Below are positions 32,172 to 41,344 of a DNA stretch of 64,000 nt, piece by piece; positions within the stretch are counted from its first letter, which is position 1, and the number at the start of each line of letters is the position of its first letter. The stretch is from Vibrio aphrogenes (lineage in GTDB: Bacteria > Pseudomonadota > Gammaproteobacteria > Enterobacterales > Vibrionaceae). The stretch is from contig NZ_AP018689.1 in assembly GCF_002157735.2 (NCBI RefSeq), positions 1,831,619-1,895,618 on the forward strand, given 5' to 3'. Both the position numbers and the translations under genes were made by a program. Under the pieces are notes generated by a model. It worked only from the letters and a program-made list of their open reading frames with translations. It ran no database searches and was not told the origin of the DNA.

Positions 32172-32222
32172 CTTTTCCTAGCAACGAGTCACGAGAAGCG
32201 AAGCGACTCTAGCAGCGTAGCG
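32172..32222. repeat. 51-bp direct repeat, copy 1
   Basis: Begins CTTTTCCTAGCAAC and includes ACGAGAAGCGAAGCG and CTAGCAGCG; differs from copy 2 at a handful of bases. Confidence 0.85.
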
Positions 32223-32283
32223 CCCTTACCTCATCCCCGTACGTTTAATAGAGTCTATAAAGGCAACATCGATCGCGAACGAT

Positions 32284-32334
32284 CTTTTCCTAGCAACTAG
32301 AAACGAGAAGCGAAGCGCCCCTAGCAGCGAAGCG
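32284..32334. repeat. 51-bp direct repeat, copy 2
   Basis: Same element as 32172-32222, 112 bp further on. It contains ACGAGAAGCGAAGCGCCC, shared exactly with 7370-7387. Confidence 0.85.
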
Positions 32335-32344
32335 ATCCTTAATA

Positions 32345-32375
32345 AAAAAACGGGCCCCATTTGGGACCCGTTTTA
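32345..32375 (-). terminator. rplS operon terminator
   Basis: Minus strand ACGGGTCCC-AAAT-GGGGCCCGT followed by TTTTTT; a GC-rich stem 22 bases after rplS. Confidence 0.85.
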
Positions 32376-32396
32376 TTTCTGAGAACGCAGCGTGCG

Positions 32397-32750
32397 TTAC
32401 TTCTTAGTCAACTTCTCTTTGATACGAGCTGACTTACCAGAACGCTCACGTAGGTAGTACAATTTGGCACGACGTACTGCACCACGACGCTTAACTTCAA
32501 TGCTATCAACCATTGGAGAGTGAGTTTGGAAAGCACGCTCAACACCTTCACCGTTCGAAATTTTACGAACAGTAAATGCTGAGTGAAGACCACGGTTACG
32601 CTTAGCGATAACAACGCCTTCGAATGCCTGTAGACGCTCACGGTCGCCTTCTTTAACTTTAACCTGAACTACAACAGTGTCACCTGGTGCAAATGCAGGG
32701 ATGTCTTGTTTCATTTGCTCTTCTTCAAGAGCCTTGATGATGTTACTCAT
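32397..32750 (-). CDS. rplS: 50S ribosomal protein L19
   Basis: A 117-residue L19 with '[20 protein letters not shown]' (about 22-41) and '[20 protein letters not shown]' (about 86-105). It lies at the 30S-50S interface. Last gene of the rpsP-rimM-trmD-rplS operon, 41 bp after trmD. Confidence 0.98.
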   Translation of the reverse strand: MSNIIKALEEEQMKQDIPAFAPGDTVVVQVKVKEGDRERLQAFEGVVIAKRNRGLHSAFTVRKISNGEGVERAFQTHSPMVDSIEVKRRGAVRRAKLYYLRERSGKSARIKEKLTKK

Positions 32751-32791
32751 GTGTTTATTTCCTAGATTAAACTGATACTAAATTTATTAGG

Positions 32792-33556
32792 CTAGTTGCT
32801 TCTATCTTTATTACCTAAAGACCGCTGCTCAATGATGAACTGCGCCAGCAATTGTTCCTGTTCGTCAGTCAGAGCTAGGTTTTCCAGAAGCTCTGGTCTT
32901 CTAAGCCAAGTTCGGCCTAGCGATTGTTGTAATCGCCAGCGACGAATGTCCTCGTGGTTTCCGGAAGTCAGTACACTTGGCACTTGTTCACCATCTAACA
33001 CTTCAGGACGCGTATAGTGAGGACAATCTAACAAACCATTCGCAAAAGAATCTTCTTCTGCCGACGCAAAATCTCCAAGTACCCCCGGAACAAACCGAGA
33101 TACCGAATCAATTAACGTCATGGCTGGGATTTCCCCACCCGTCATTACAAAATCTCCAATTGACCATTCTTCGTCAACATAAGATTGAATAATGCGTTCA
33201 TCTACTCCCTCGTATCGGCCACAAATCAGAATTAAATTCTCATGAGTTGCCAATTCTTCTACTCCTTGTTGGTCAAGTTTACGACCTTGAGGAGATAAGT
33301 AGATCACTTTCGCCTTACTCGGTGCGGCTTGTTTGGCTGCTTGAATGGCATCGCTCAAAGGCTGAACCATCATTAACATGCCAGGGCCACCACCGTAAGG
33401 TCTATCATCAACAGTGCGATGTTTATCATGAGTGAAATCACGAGGATTCCATGTTTCTAATGATAAAAGACCTTTTTTTACCGCTTGACCTGTCACACCA
33501 TAATCAGACACGGCTCGAAACATGTCGGGAAAAAGGCTAATTATGCCAATCCACAT
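32792..33556 (-). CDS. trmD: tRNA (guanine(37)-N1)-methyltransferase TrmD
   Basis: A 254-residue SPOUT methyltransferase with the knot segments '[14 protein letters not shown]' and '[11 protein letters not shown]', and '[14 protein letters not shown]' near 133-146. It makes m1G37 next to the anticodon, preventing +1 frameshifts. In the conserved rpsP operon; 28 bp after rimM. Confidence 0.98.
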   Translation of the reverse strand: MWIGIISLFPDMFRAVSDYGVTGQAVKKGLLSLETWNPRDFTHDKHRTVDDRPYGGGPGMLMMVQPLSDAIQAAKQAAPSKAKVIYLSPQGRKLDQQGVEELATHENLILICGRYEGVDERIIQSYVDEEWSIGDFVMTGGEIPAMTLIDSVSRFVPGVLGDFASAEEDSFANGLLDCPHYTRPEVLDGEQVPSVLTSGNHEDIRRWRLQQSLGRTWLRRPELLENLALTDEQEQLLAQFIIEQRSLGNKDRSN

Positions 33557-33584
33557 TGCGTTACTCGCTTATCTGTTAGTGTGA

Positions 33585-34115
33585 TTAGAATCCAGGATCC
33601 CAGTCAACTTCGATCCGTTGAGCTTGACGATCAACTTTCTTGATCACTTGCTCTTCAAGGAACGGAATTAATCGTTCCTTTTGGCCAAAAGCATCTTTTA
33701 AATTTGCTTTCACCACCAAAACATCATTGGAGCCTGTTTCCATCAAATCAGTCACTTCACCTAAGTGGTAGCCCTGAGTAGTGTAAACTTGCATGCCAAA
33801 TAACTCACGCCAGTAGAATTCTTCTTCTGACAATTCAGGCAGTGATACTGGATCAATAAAGATTTCCACGTTAGCGAATAATTGCGCTTCTTCACGGACA
33901 TCAACGCCTTCTAGTTTACAAACATAACCATTATTATGGCGTTTCCAGCTTTCGACTTTATATTCAACCAGTTTACCCTTTTGGTTAATAAACCAAGGGG
34001 CATATTCAAAAATACTTTCAGCATTATCGGTATAGGAAAAAACCTTAAGCCAACCACGAATGCCGTAAGAAGAACCAAGCTTGCCTACTACAATTTTTTC
34101 GTTTTGTTCACTCAT
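33585..34115 (-). CDS. rimM: Ribosome maturation factor RimM
   Basis: A 176-residue RimM: N-terminal domain with '[20 protein letters not shown]' (about 7-26) and a C-terminal PRC-barrel-like half with '[12 protein letters not shown]' and '[10 protein letters not shown]'. It assists maturation of the 30S head around S19. Between rpsP (42 bp) and trmD (28 bp) in one operon. Confidence 0.96.
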   Translation of the reverse strand: MSEQNEKIVVGKLGSSYGIRGWLKVFSYTDNAESIFEYAPWFINQKGKLVEYKVESWKRHNNGYVCKLEGVDVREEAQLFANVEIFIDPVSLPELSEEEFYWRELFGMQVYTTQGYHLGEVTDLMETGSNDVLVVKANLKDAFGQKERLIPFLEEQVIKKVDRQAQRIEVDWDPGF

Positions 34116-34157
34116 GTTTTTTACCTTTAACCGTTACAACTCTATAGATGCTAATAA

Positions 34158-34406
34158 TTAAGCCGCTTTTTGAGCGTCTTTAACTAGTTTAGCAACACGG
34201 TCAGATACAGATGCGCCTTGACCAACCCAGTGGTTAACGCGATCTAGGTCTAGACGTAGACCTTCTTCTTGACCTTGAGCAGTAGGGTTAAAGAAACCTA
34301 CGTTTTCAATGTAGCGACCAGTTGCTGCACAACGGCTGTCAGCTACAACGATTTGATAAAATGGACGCTTCTTAGCGCCGTGACGTGCCAAACGAATGGT
34401 TACCAT
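34158..34406 (-). CDS. rpsP: 30S ribosomal protein S16
   Basis: Start chosen at the ATG giving [20 protein letters not shown], so 82 residues, the E. coli length. The open frame continues 20 codons upstream without family match. S16 binds 16S rRNA early in assembly. First gene of rpsP-rimM-trmD-rplS, with a clear promoter about 110 bp upstream. Confidence 0.97.
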   Translation of the reverse strand: MVTIRLARHGAKKRPFYQIVVADSRCAATGRYIENVGFFNPTAQGQEEGLRLDLDRVNHWVGQGASVSDRVAKLVKDAQKAA

Positions 34407-34756
34407 GTCGTCCTCTTTTGCTTTCTCAATAATTAAATTAGCCCCAAATATAGTTTTCTCACTCAAAAATCATGAGGATAAAAACGACTTGGGGCCTCGT
34501 GCCAAAATAAAGCCCCCGAATTTTACTCTTATTAGGAGTCAATGCAAGGGCTTTATAAGTAAACAAGGCCAATATTCAGAATACCGAGCTTGTTTCCAAG
34601 TCTGTGTTCTTGAGTAAACTCATTTATTGACCTTATTTAACTCATCTATTGTTGTCATTCATCTGGTGCTAACACCATCAATCAATGAGCAATTTTTACT
34701 CAAAATGAATTGTGACAGACTTCACATAAAATGTCATCAGGAAATAACGTGATGGG
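34407..34756. other. ffh-rpsP intergenic region (350 bp)
   Basis: Contains the rpsP promoter and leader. AAAGCCC/GGGCTTT arms at 34510-34516 and 34548-34554 flank the promoter boxes. I found no convincing terminator behind ffh and no gene. Confidence 0.5.
34520..34547 (-). promoter_or_regulatory. rpsP operon promoter
   Basis: Minus strand: TTGCAT (34542-34547), 16-bp spacer, TAAAAT (34520-34525), then the GC-rich discriminator TCGGGGGC expected of stringently controlled operons. Confidence 0.7.
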
Positions 34757-36136
34757 TTAACGCCCAAAGCCGCCAAAACCACCACCGCCCATGCCGCCCA
34801 TCATGCCTTGCATATTACGCATCATGCCTTTCATGCCACCTTTTTGCATTTTCTTCATCATTTTCTGCATTTGAGTAAACTGCTTAAGCATACGGTTTAC
34901 ATCTTGTACTTGGGTGCCAGAACCAGCAGCAATACGCTTTTTACGAGAGCCTTTGATAAGTTCAGGGTGTTCGCGCTCTTTCATCGTCATCGAGTTAATC
35001 ATGGCTTCCATTTGGGTAAACATTTTATCGTCGACTTGATCTTTCACATTCGCTGGGAGGTTTCCCATACCTGGCAATTTATTCATCATGCCAGCCATGC
35101 CACCCATATTTTTCATTTGGCCAAGTTGTTCGCGGAAATCTTCAAGGTCAAAACCTTTTTTCTGCTTGAACTTCTTCGCCATTTTTTCGGCTTTAGCTTT
35201 ATCGACATTACGCTCTAGATCTTCAATCAGAGATAATACATCGCCCATGCCAAGGATTCGTGATGCAACACGGTCAGGGTGGAATGCTTCTAAGGCATCT
35301 GTTTTTTCACCGACACCTAAGAATTTAATCGGTTTACCTGTGATATGACGAACCGATAAAGCAGCACCACCACGAGCATCACCGTCAACTTTGGTTAAGA
35401 CCACACCAGTTAAAGGCAAGGCCTCACCAAACGCTTTTGCCGTATTTGCGGCATCTTGCCCTGTCATGGCATCGACCACAAACAAGGTTTCGACTGGATT
35501 AATGGCAGAATGTAAAGCTTGGATTTCAGCCATCATTTCTTCATCAATGGCTAAACGACCAGCGGTATCGAGAATAACGACGTCGTAAAATTTCTTTTTA
35601 GCATGATCAATAGCGGCATTAGCAATATCGATCGGTTTTTGATCGGCGCTCGATGGGAAGAAGTCAGTGCCCACTTCATTGGCTAATGTTTCAAGTTGTT
35701 TGATCGCAGCAGGGCGATAAACGTCGGCAGAAACCACCAATACTTTTTTCTTATCACGCTCAGTCAATAATTTTGATAGCTTACCAACACTGGTGGTTTT
35801 ACCTGCACCTTGTAGGCCCGCCATTAAAATAACCGCTGGTGGTTGAGCCGCTAAATTTAAGGCTTCATTCGATTCGCCCATGACTGACTCAAGCTCAGCT
35901 TGAACGATTTTGATGAACTCTTGACCTGGAGTGAGTGATTTAGAAACTTCGATCCCAACAGCACGGTCTTTGACTTGCTTTACAAAGTCACGAACAACAG
36001 GTAACGCAACATCCGCTTCAAGCAATGCCATGCGAACTTCGCGCAACGTATCTTTAATGTTGTCTTCTGTTAATCGTCCTTTGCCACTGATATTTTTCAG
36101 GCTCTGGGACAGTCTTTCGGTTAAATTATCAAACAT
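34757..36136 (-). CDS. ffh: Signal recognition particle protein Ffh
   Basis: 459 residues: N domain (1-85), G domain with 'GLQGAGKTTSVGKL' (about 107-120), 'DTAGRLAIDEEMM' and 'TKVDGDARGG', and a methionine-rich M domain (about 300-459) that binds signal sequences and 4.5S RNA. The tail is a Gly/Met-rich run. It targets membrane proteins co-translationally. Divergent from ypjD. Confidence 0.98.
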   Translation of the reverse strand: MFDNLTERLSQSLKNISGKGRLTEDNIKDTLREVRMALLEADVALPVVRDFVKQVKDRAVGIEVSKSLTPGQEFIKIVQAELESVMGESNEALNLAAQPPAVILMAGLQGAGKTTSVGKLSKLLTERDKKKVLVVSADVYRPAAIKQLETLANEVGTDFFPSSADQKPIDIANAAIDHAKKKFYDVVILDTAGRLAIDEEMMAEIQALHSAINPVETLFVVDAMTGQDAANTAKAFGEALPLTGVVLTKVDGDARGGAALSVRHITGKPIKFLGVGEKTDALEAFHPDRVASRILGMGDVLSLIEDLERNVDKAKAEKMAKKFKQKKGFDLEDFREQLGQMKNMGGMAGMMNKLPGMGNLPANVKDQVDDKMFTQMEAMINSMTMKEREHPELIKGSRKKRIAAGSGTQVQDVNRMLKQFTQMQKMMKKMQKGGMKGMMRNMQGMMGGMGGGGFGGFGR

Positions 36137-36243
36137 GATTTTGCCTAAATAAAATTAAGTCAAATAGTGAAAGTTGAAGAGAGACACTGATACACAGGGA
36201 TATTTCAACTTTTTACTTAAATAAATGGATATAATTGTTAGCT

Positions 36244-36272
36244 AGTATACCGATGCTATCATTTTGTTTCAC
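36244..36272 (-). promoter_or_regulatory. Candidate ffh promoter
   Basis: Minus strand: GTGAAA (36267-36272), 17-bp spacer, TATACT (36244-36249), about 110 bp before ffh. Confidence 0.45.
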
Positions 36273-36448
36273 TGAATTTCCTATTATGGGTGTTTTTTTC
36301 TTCTGTGATGAGTGCCAATTCACTCTAACTAAATGTTAGTATCATTAGAGCCAATGACGCATTCGTGCTTTAATATAAAAACACCCAATCTTGGCACCAT
36401 AACCCACTTATGGTCACGAGGCCTTAGGGTTAACAAAATAGAAAACCT

Positions 36449-36477
36449 TAGATAGCTTGCCCAGTGCGAGTTATACT
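36449..36477 (+). promoter_or_regulatory. Candidate ypjD promoter
   Basis: TAGATA (36449-36454), 17-bp spacer, TATACT (36472-36477), about 33 bp before the ypjD ATG. Confidence 0.45.
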
Positions 36478-36509
36478 GTTGCATTCAATGGATATATTCA
36501 ATCGATTAT

Positions 36510-37304
36510 ATGGAAAACATACTTTCAATCTTAGCGGTCATTTTATACTTTGCTGCCACCTGTACGATTGTCCCAGGACTTGTGCAGCGCTCAGGTATTA
36601 GCATCAAACTGGTCTTTACTTTAGCTCTGTTGGCCCTTGGCATACACGGTTGGCTCATCAGCGACTTCATTTTCAACCCCAATGGGCAGAATATGAGCCT
36701 GTTGAATGTCGCCTCATTGATCGGTTTTATTATCTGTTTTGTCTTGACCATTTCAATGTGGAAGACTCGTCTTTGGTTTCTCTTACCTGTGGTGTACAGC
36801 TTTTCAGCGATTAATTTAGGCGCGGCTGCTTTCTTACCGAGTACCTTCATCACCCACTTTGAAGGTCATACAGAATTACTGATCCACATTACCATTGCCC
36901 TATTTGCCTATTCAACACTCACAATTGGCGCCTTATTTGCACTACAACTGGCATGGCTTGATCATCAATTAAAGCGTAAAAAATCACTGGTCATTAACCC
37001 GAACCTACCACCATTAATGATGGTGGAGCGCCACCTTTTCAAGATTATCTTAATCGGTACCGTGTTGTTGACGATTACTCTCATTACCGGTGCTGTGTAT
37101 ACCGAAGGAATGTTTTCAACCTCTAATGCCCATAAAAGTGTCTTATCTTTTATTGCTTGGATCTTATACAGCATCTTGTTATGGGGCCATTACCAGCAAG
37201 GTTGGCGTGGCAAGCGCGTCTTATGGTTATCTATCAGTGGAACCACCTTACTCACATTGGCCTACTTCGGTAGCCGCTTCGTACGAGAAATAATTTTAAA
37301 CTAA
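36510..37304 (+). CDS. ypjD: YpjD, cytochrome c assembly (CcsA/HemX-like) inner-membrane protein
   Basis: A 264-residue polytopic protein with about eight hydrophobic segments, including the CcsA-like 'LLPVVYSFSAINLGAAAFLP' region near 92-111 and 'WGHYQQGWRGKR' near 225-236, the position of the tryptophan-rich heme-handling motif in this family. It matches E. coli YpjD along its length. The exact function is unknown. Neighbour order ffh-ypjD-corB is conserved. No clear SD precedes the ATG. Confidence 0.88.
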   Translation: MENILSILAVILYFAATCTIVPGLVQRSGISIKLVFTLALLALGIHGWLISDFIFNPNGQNMSLLNVASLIGFIICFVLTISMWKTRLWFLLPVVYSFSAINLGAAAFLPSTFITHFEGHTELLIHITIALFAYSTLTIGALFALQLAWLDHQLKRKKSLVINPNLPPLMMVERHLFKIILIGTVLLTITLITGAVYTEGMFSTSNAHKSVLSFIAWILYSILLWGHYQQGWRGKRVLWLSISGTTLLTLAYFGSRFVREIILN

Positions 37305-37422
37305 ATAGTTTATTTGAATTATCCCTATCTATTGACAGGATAATCAGATTTGTCAAAACTTCATGTCTTCAAATAAATGAAGAACGTGAGCTTAATTCTA
37401 ACAATCAAAGGAAAACCTAAGT

Positions 37423-38706
37423 TTGGGTGACATATCAACAGGGCTGCTGTTTGGCCTACTGGGAATTTTAATCCTTATTTCTGCCTATTTCTCCAGTTCT
37501 GAAACAGGCATGATGGCATTAAACCGCTACCGATTACGACATCTTGCTAATCAAGGTCATAAAGGGGCTAAACGCGTTGAGGCTCTATTAGAGCGTCCTG
37601 ACCGCTTAATTGGCCTGATCTTAATTGGTAACAACTTAGTTAATATTCTTGCCTCCGCTATTGCGACCATTATTGGTATGCGTCTTTATGGTGACTATGG
37701 GGTAGCGATTGCCACTGGGGTACTGACTTTAGTGATTCTTGTTTTTGCTGAAATTACGCCAAAAACCTTAGCGGCGATGTACCCTGAACGTGTCTCTTAC
37801 ACCAGCAGCATCTTACTTCGTCTATTAATGAAGCTGCTGTCACCACTGGTATTCTTAGTTAACCTTATTACCAATGGCTTATTACGCTTACTTGGAATAC
37901 GAGCTGAAGATGCCACTGGCGATCCATTAAGCTCTGACGAATTGCGTACGGTTGTTAATGAAGCGGGAAGTTTAATCCCTCGCCGCCACCAAGATATGCT
38001 GATTTCGATTTTAGATTTAGAGCATGTTACCGTGAATGACATTATGGTGCCGCGCAACGAAATTACCGGTATTGATATCAACGATGATTGGAAATCAATT
38101 GTTCGCCAATTAACTCACTCAGCTCATGGACGCGTCGTCTTGTATCGCGATCAAATTGATGAAGTGGTGGGGATGCTTCGTCTCCGCAAAGCATATCGCT
38201 TGATGCTAGAAAAAAATGAATTTAATAAAGAAACCTTGTTGCGAGCGGCTGATGAAGTGTATTTCATTCCAGAAGCTACCCCGCTCAACGTCCAACTGTT
38301 AAAGTTTCAACGTAATAAAGAGCGTATTGGCATGATTGTGGACGAATATGGTGACATTATCGGTTTAATTACTTTAGAAGATATTTTAGAAGAGATCGTT
38401 GGTGAGTTTACCACTTCGATGTCCCCTAGCCTGGCTGATGAAATTACCCCGCAAAGCGATGGCAGCTACCTAATTGAAGGCAGTGCAAATATTCGAGATA
38501 TCAATAAAGGCTTAAATTGGAAACTTCCAACCGATGGTCCAAGGACTTTAAATGGCTTGGTATTAGAACATCTGGAAGATATTCCTGAAAGCTACCTCAG
38601 TATTGAAATTGCCAATCATAAGATGGAATTAATTGAGATTGCAGAAAATAAGATCAAGTTAGTAAAAGTCTATCCATCGAAGAAAAAACTGAAAAAACTG
38701 CATTAA
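37423..38706 (+). CDS. corB: CorB/YfjD, CNNM-CBS (HlyC/CorC) family membrane protein
   Basis: 427 residues: an N-terminal DUF21 (CNNM) membrane domain with 'ISAYFSSSETGMMALNRYRL' (about 19-38) and 'NNLVNILAS', then a CBS pair (about 200-330, 'IMVPRNEITGI', 'VDEYGDIIGLITLEDILEEI') and a C-terminal CorC/HlyC domain (about 340-420). The family is linked to Mg2+ transport or efflux. The start is TTG (GDISTG follows), with AAAGGA about eleven bases upstream; the alignment with YfjD supports this N-terminus. Confidence 0.9.
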   Translation: MGDISTGLLFGLLGILILISAYFSSSETGMMALNRYRLRHLANQGHKGAKRVEALLERPDRLIGLILIGNNLVNILASAIATIIGMRLYGDYGVAIATGVLTLVILVFAEITPKTLAAMYPERVSYTSSILLRLLMKLLSPLVFLVNLITNGLLRLLGIRAEDATGDPLSSDELRTVVNEAGSLIPRRHQDMLISILDLEHVTVNDIMVPRNEITGIDINDDWKSIVRQLTHSAHGRVVLYRDQIDEVVGMLRLRKAYRLMLEKNEFNKETLLRAADEVYFIPEATPLNVQLLKFQRNKERIGMIVDEYGDIIGLITLEDILEEIVGEFTTSMSPSLADEITPQSDGSYLIEGSANIRDINKGLNWKLPTDGPRTLNGLVLEHLEDIPESYLSIEIANHKMELIEIAENKIKLVKVYPSKKKLKKLH

Positions 38707-38736
38707 TGTTTCTCACGCCTCGGTGCTGCGGCCTGT

Positions 38737-38751
38737 CGTTGCTCGAGGTAA
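38737..38751. repeat. Short copy of the CGTTGCTCG repeat family
   Basis: CGTTGCTCGAGGTAA is identical to 7303-7317, the end of the heptamer array beside rpsO. Confidence 0.6.
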
Positions 38752-38782
38752 TGAACTTTATACCAAAACCGTCTTACCATAA

Positions 38783-38824
38783 AAACAGCCCTCAACGTTC
38801 ATTGTTCGTTGAGGGCTGTTTTGT
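38783..38824. terminator. Bidirectional terminator between corB and luxS
   Basis: AACAGCCCTCAACG-TTCATTGTT-CGTTGAGGGCTGTT followed by TTGTTT: a 14-bp perfect stem between convergent genes. Confidence 0.9.
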
Positions 38825-38862
38825 TTAAGTATTGTTATTGATAAAACAAGCTATAACGGCAA

Positions 38863-39381
38863 TTAATTGACTTTAAGTTCTTGCAGCATGCTTTCTGGTA
38901 AAGCCAGCTCATCATTCTTATTAACACTGATACCCGCACTAATAATTTGCTGAGCAATCTCTTGAGCTTCCTGCAATGAGTGCATGGAATAAGTACCACA
39001 TTGGTATTCATTTAGCTCAGGGATCTTATTTTGATCTTCTACTTTTAACACATCTTGCATCGCCGCTAACCAAGCGTCCGCTACTTGTTGCTCACTCGGA
39101 GTCCCAATTAGGCTCATGTAAAAACCTGTACGACAACCCATTGGTGAAATATCAATAATTTCAACTTCAGAACCATTCAAATGAGCACGCATAAATCCAG
39201 CGTAAAGATGCTCTAAAGTATGAATCCCTTTTTCAGATAAGATGCTTTTGTTAGGCATACAAAAACGCAAATCAAAAACAGTAATTGTATCCCCTTTTGG
39301 TGTTTGCATTGTTTTGGCAACACGCACCGCTGGTGCATTCATGCGAGTATGATCAACGGTAAAACTATCTAATAGAGGCAT
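38863..39381 (-). CDS. luxS: S-ribosylhomocysteine lyase (autoinducer-2 synthase) LuxS
   Basis: 172 residues, full length. The metal site is H54-T-L-E-H58 plus Cys128 ('[10 protein letters not shown]'); Cys83 in '[10 protein letters not shown]' is the catalytic cysteine. It splits S-ribosylhomocysteine into homocysteine and DPD, the AI-2 precursor, linking methyl-cycle recycling with quorum sensing. Neighbouring gshA upstream is typical of vibrios and enterics. A complete, unbroken gene. Confidence 0.98.
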   Translation of the reverse strand: MPLLDSFTVDHTRMNAPAVRVAKTMQTPKGDTITVFDLRFCMPNKSILSEKGIHTLEHLYAGFMRAHLNGSEVEIIDISPMGCRTGFYMSLIGTPSEQQVADAWLAAMQDVLKVEDQNKIPELNEYQCGTYSMHSLQEAQEIAQQIISAGISVNKNDELALPESMLQELKVN

Positions 39382-39606
39382 TGCTGTTTTCTCCTAAATG
39401 TATTTCGCGTAGTCGGTCATTATTACCGAAACCCACTACGATTATCTTGTCATTCTGATTGATGTTGTTTGAGCGCCAACCATAAGAATTAACGAAAGAT
39501 AGCACATAAATTATCTTATCGCTCAGATGGCGGTGTTGCTCAGCCAACGAATAACGCCCTCACTGCGTCAATACAGCTCAAGCGAATCAGTCGGCGAAGT
39601 TTCATA

Positions 39607-41190
39607 TTATGATTTCTTTAAATATGAGAAATAATCAGCAAGAAAATCATCAAAACTTAATTGATCACTTTCTTCAATCTGCTGTTGTTCTTGACGCGAA
39701 CGTACCACTTCTTGTTCCATCATTTGTTGATTATAGATCTGATACTGATGCGCACGTAATTCTTCACGATATTGATCACCTAAATCACTTCCGACTTTAC
39801 CAATTCCACCTGACTGACGAATTAAGTGCAGTAAACGACCCGACATGGTTAACTCAGGGTCCTCAATCCAAGACACTAAGGTTTGGCACACTGCTTGGTA
39901 ATCATTACCACCATTGGCTTTATCCATCTCAATCGCGATGTCATTTAATTGTTCAAAAATTAATTTTCCCCAATGAACTAAGGTATTAGGCTGCTGGTCA
40001 CAGCATAATTTGAACGATAAGCCTGGTTTACGACCTTCTAAAATGACGTTATTCCAGTTGCCACGCCAGCATTCTAAATCACCGTCTTGCATGGGGGCTG
40101 AATCTTTCAGGCCACACCAGGTAACAAACAAATCTAAAAATAGAACTTGCTCTTTAGAGACACCAATCGCACTGAATGGGTTCACATCCAACGAGCGTAC
40201 TTCGATGTATTCCACGCCGCCACGTTTTAGCGCTTCAGATGGTTTCTCACCACTTTTCGCCACACGTTTTGGTCGAATAGGCGCGTAAAGCTCATTCTCA
40301 ATTTGTAATACGTTGCTATTTAATTGACGATGCTCACCGTCAACCACCACACCTAATTGTGCAAATCGCTCTGATGGCTTATGCATAGCTGCTTGTAAGC
40401 CTGTTAGGTATTCATCTAAACCATTAAAACTGATATTTAAATCACTTTGCGCACTGTTGGTATACCCTAAATCGCTTAACCTTAGTGCTGTTGCATAAGG
40501 CAAGTAGAGCGTTTTACCAATAGTTTCAAAGGGTAAGCCTGTTTCTCTTCCTTTAATAAAAGAAGGGCACAGTGCTGGAGAAGCACCGAATAAGTACGGA
40601 ATAATCCAACCATAGCGATAATAATTACGGATTAAAGCAAAGTAGCCTTCCGATTTAGTCTCAGCACGTTGCTGCTCATCTTGTTCGCCATACAAACTAT
40701 CCCAATAGCTCTCAGGAAAAGAAAAATTAAAGTGCACCCCTGAGATAATTTGCATCAAACTGCCATAACGGTGCTTCAAACCTTGGCGATATAGGTTTTT
40801 CATTCGTCCAGAGTTAGAGCGCCCATATTCCGCTAAAGGTATTTTAGTCTCATCACTCACAAAGCAAGGCATTGACATCGGCCACAGTTTCTCATCTCCC
40901 ATGTTACTCATGGTGAAATGGTGCACGTCTTTTAATTGGTGTAATAACTCATCAACATTATTAGAAACCGGCGTAATAAATTCCAACAATGACTCAGAGA
41001 AATCTGTCGTGATCCATCGATTGGTCAAGGCCGATCCCAGAGCATTAGGGTGAGGAGTTAAGGCAAGCTGAGCATTTGAATCATAACGTAAGGTTTCACG
41101 CTCAATTCCGCGTCCAAAGTACTTAAAAGTCTCAGGGTTGCGAGCAACCTGCTGAAGGCGTGCAGAAAATTCGGTCAAAATAGCACTCAC
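39607..41190 (-). CDS. gshA: Glutamate-cysteine ligase GshA
   Basis: A 527-residue type 1 gamma-glutamylcysteine synthetase, with '[14 protein letters not shown]' (about 27-40) and '[17 protein letters not shown]' (about 60-76). First step of glutathione synthesis. The start is uncertain: GTG at 41190, or a TTG four codons downstream; E. coli gshA also uses a non-ATG start. It precedes luxS with about 225 bp between them. Confidence 0.95.
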   Translation of the reverse strand: MSAILTEFSARLQQVARNPETFKYFGRGIERETLRYDSNAQLALTPHPNALGSALTNRWITTDFSESLLEFITPVSNNVDELLHQLKDVHHFTMSNMGDEKLWPMSMPCFVSDETKIPLAEYGRSNSGRMKNLYRQGLKHRYGSLMQIISGVHFNFSFPESYWDSLYGEQDEQQRAETKSEGYFALIRNYYRYGWIIPYLFGASPALCPSFIKGRETGLPFETIGKTLYLPYATALRLSDLGYTNSAQSDLNISFNGLDEYLTGLQAAMHKPSERFAQLGVVVDGEHRQLNSNVLQIENELYAPIRPKRVAKSGEKPSEALKRGGVEYIEVRSLDVNPFSAIGVSKEQVLFLDLFVTWCGLKDSAPMQDGDLECWRGNWNNVILEGRKPGLSFKLCCDQQPNTLVHWGKLIFEQLNDIAIEMDKANGGNDYQAVCQTLVSWIEDPELTMSGRLLHLIRQSGGIGKVGSDLGDQYREELRAHQYQIYNQQMMEQEVVRSRQEQQQIEESDQLSFDDFLADYFSYLKKS

Positions 41191-41304
41191 TTATTGTGGT
41201 TTGTGATCCGGCTAGGATAGTCATTCTGAGAAATAATTACTATAAGGAAATCGAAAGCCGTTAGAAAATAGTAATCATCAACAAAGTCATTTCAATAACA
41301 ATAG

Positions 41305-41333
41305 ACTAGCCATATTAACGGCTAGTCTGTCTA
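41305..41333 (-). terminator. Hairpin after the M16 peptidase gene
   Basis: Minus strand AGACTAGCC-GTTAATA-TGGCTAGTCT followed by ATTGTTATTG: a strong stem with a poor T-run, so termination is only probable. Confidence 0.5.
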
Positions 41334-41344
41334 ACGTATGGGCA

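Larger units (their letters stand above)
36137..36509. other. ffh-ypjD divergent intergenic region (373 bp)
   Basis: Holds candidate promoters in both directions (36244-36272 for ffh, 36449-36477 for ypjD). No gene, repeat or terminator was recognised in between. Confidence 0.5.

Noticed and set aside
34407..34466. N-terminal extension of S16
   Set aside because: S16 begins at [10 protein letters not shown]; the upstream codons are leader sequence.
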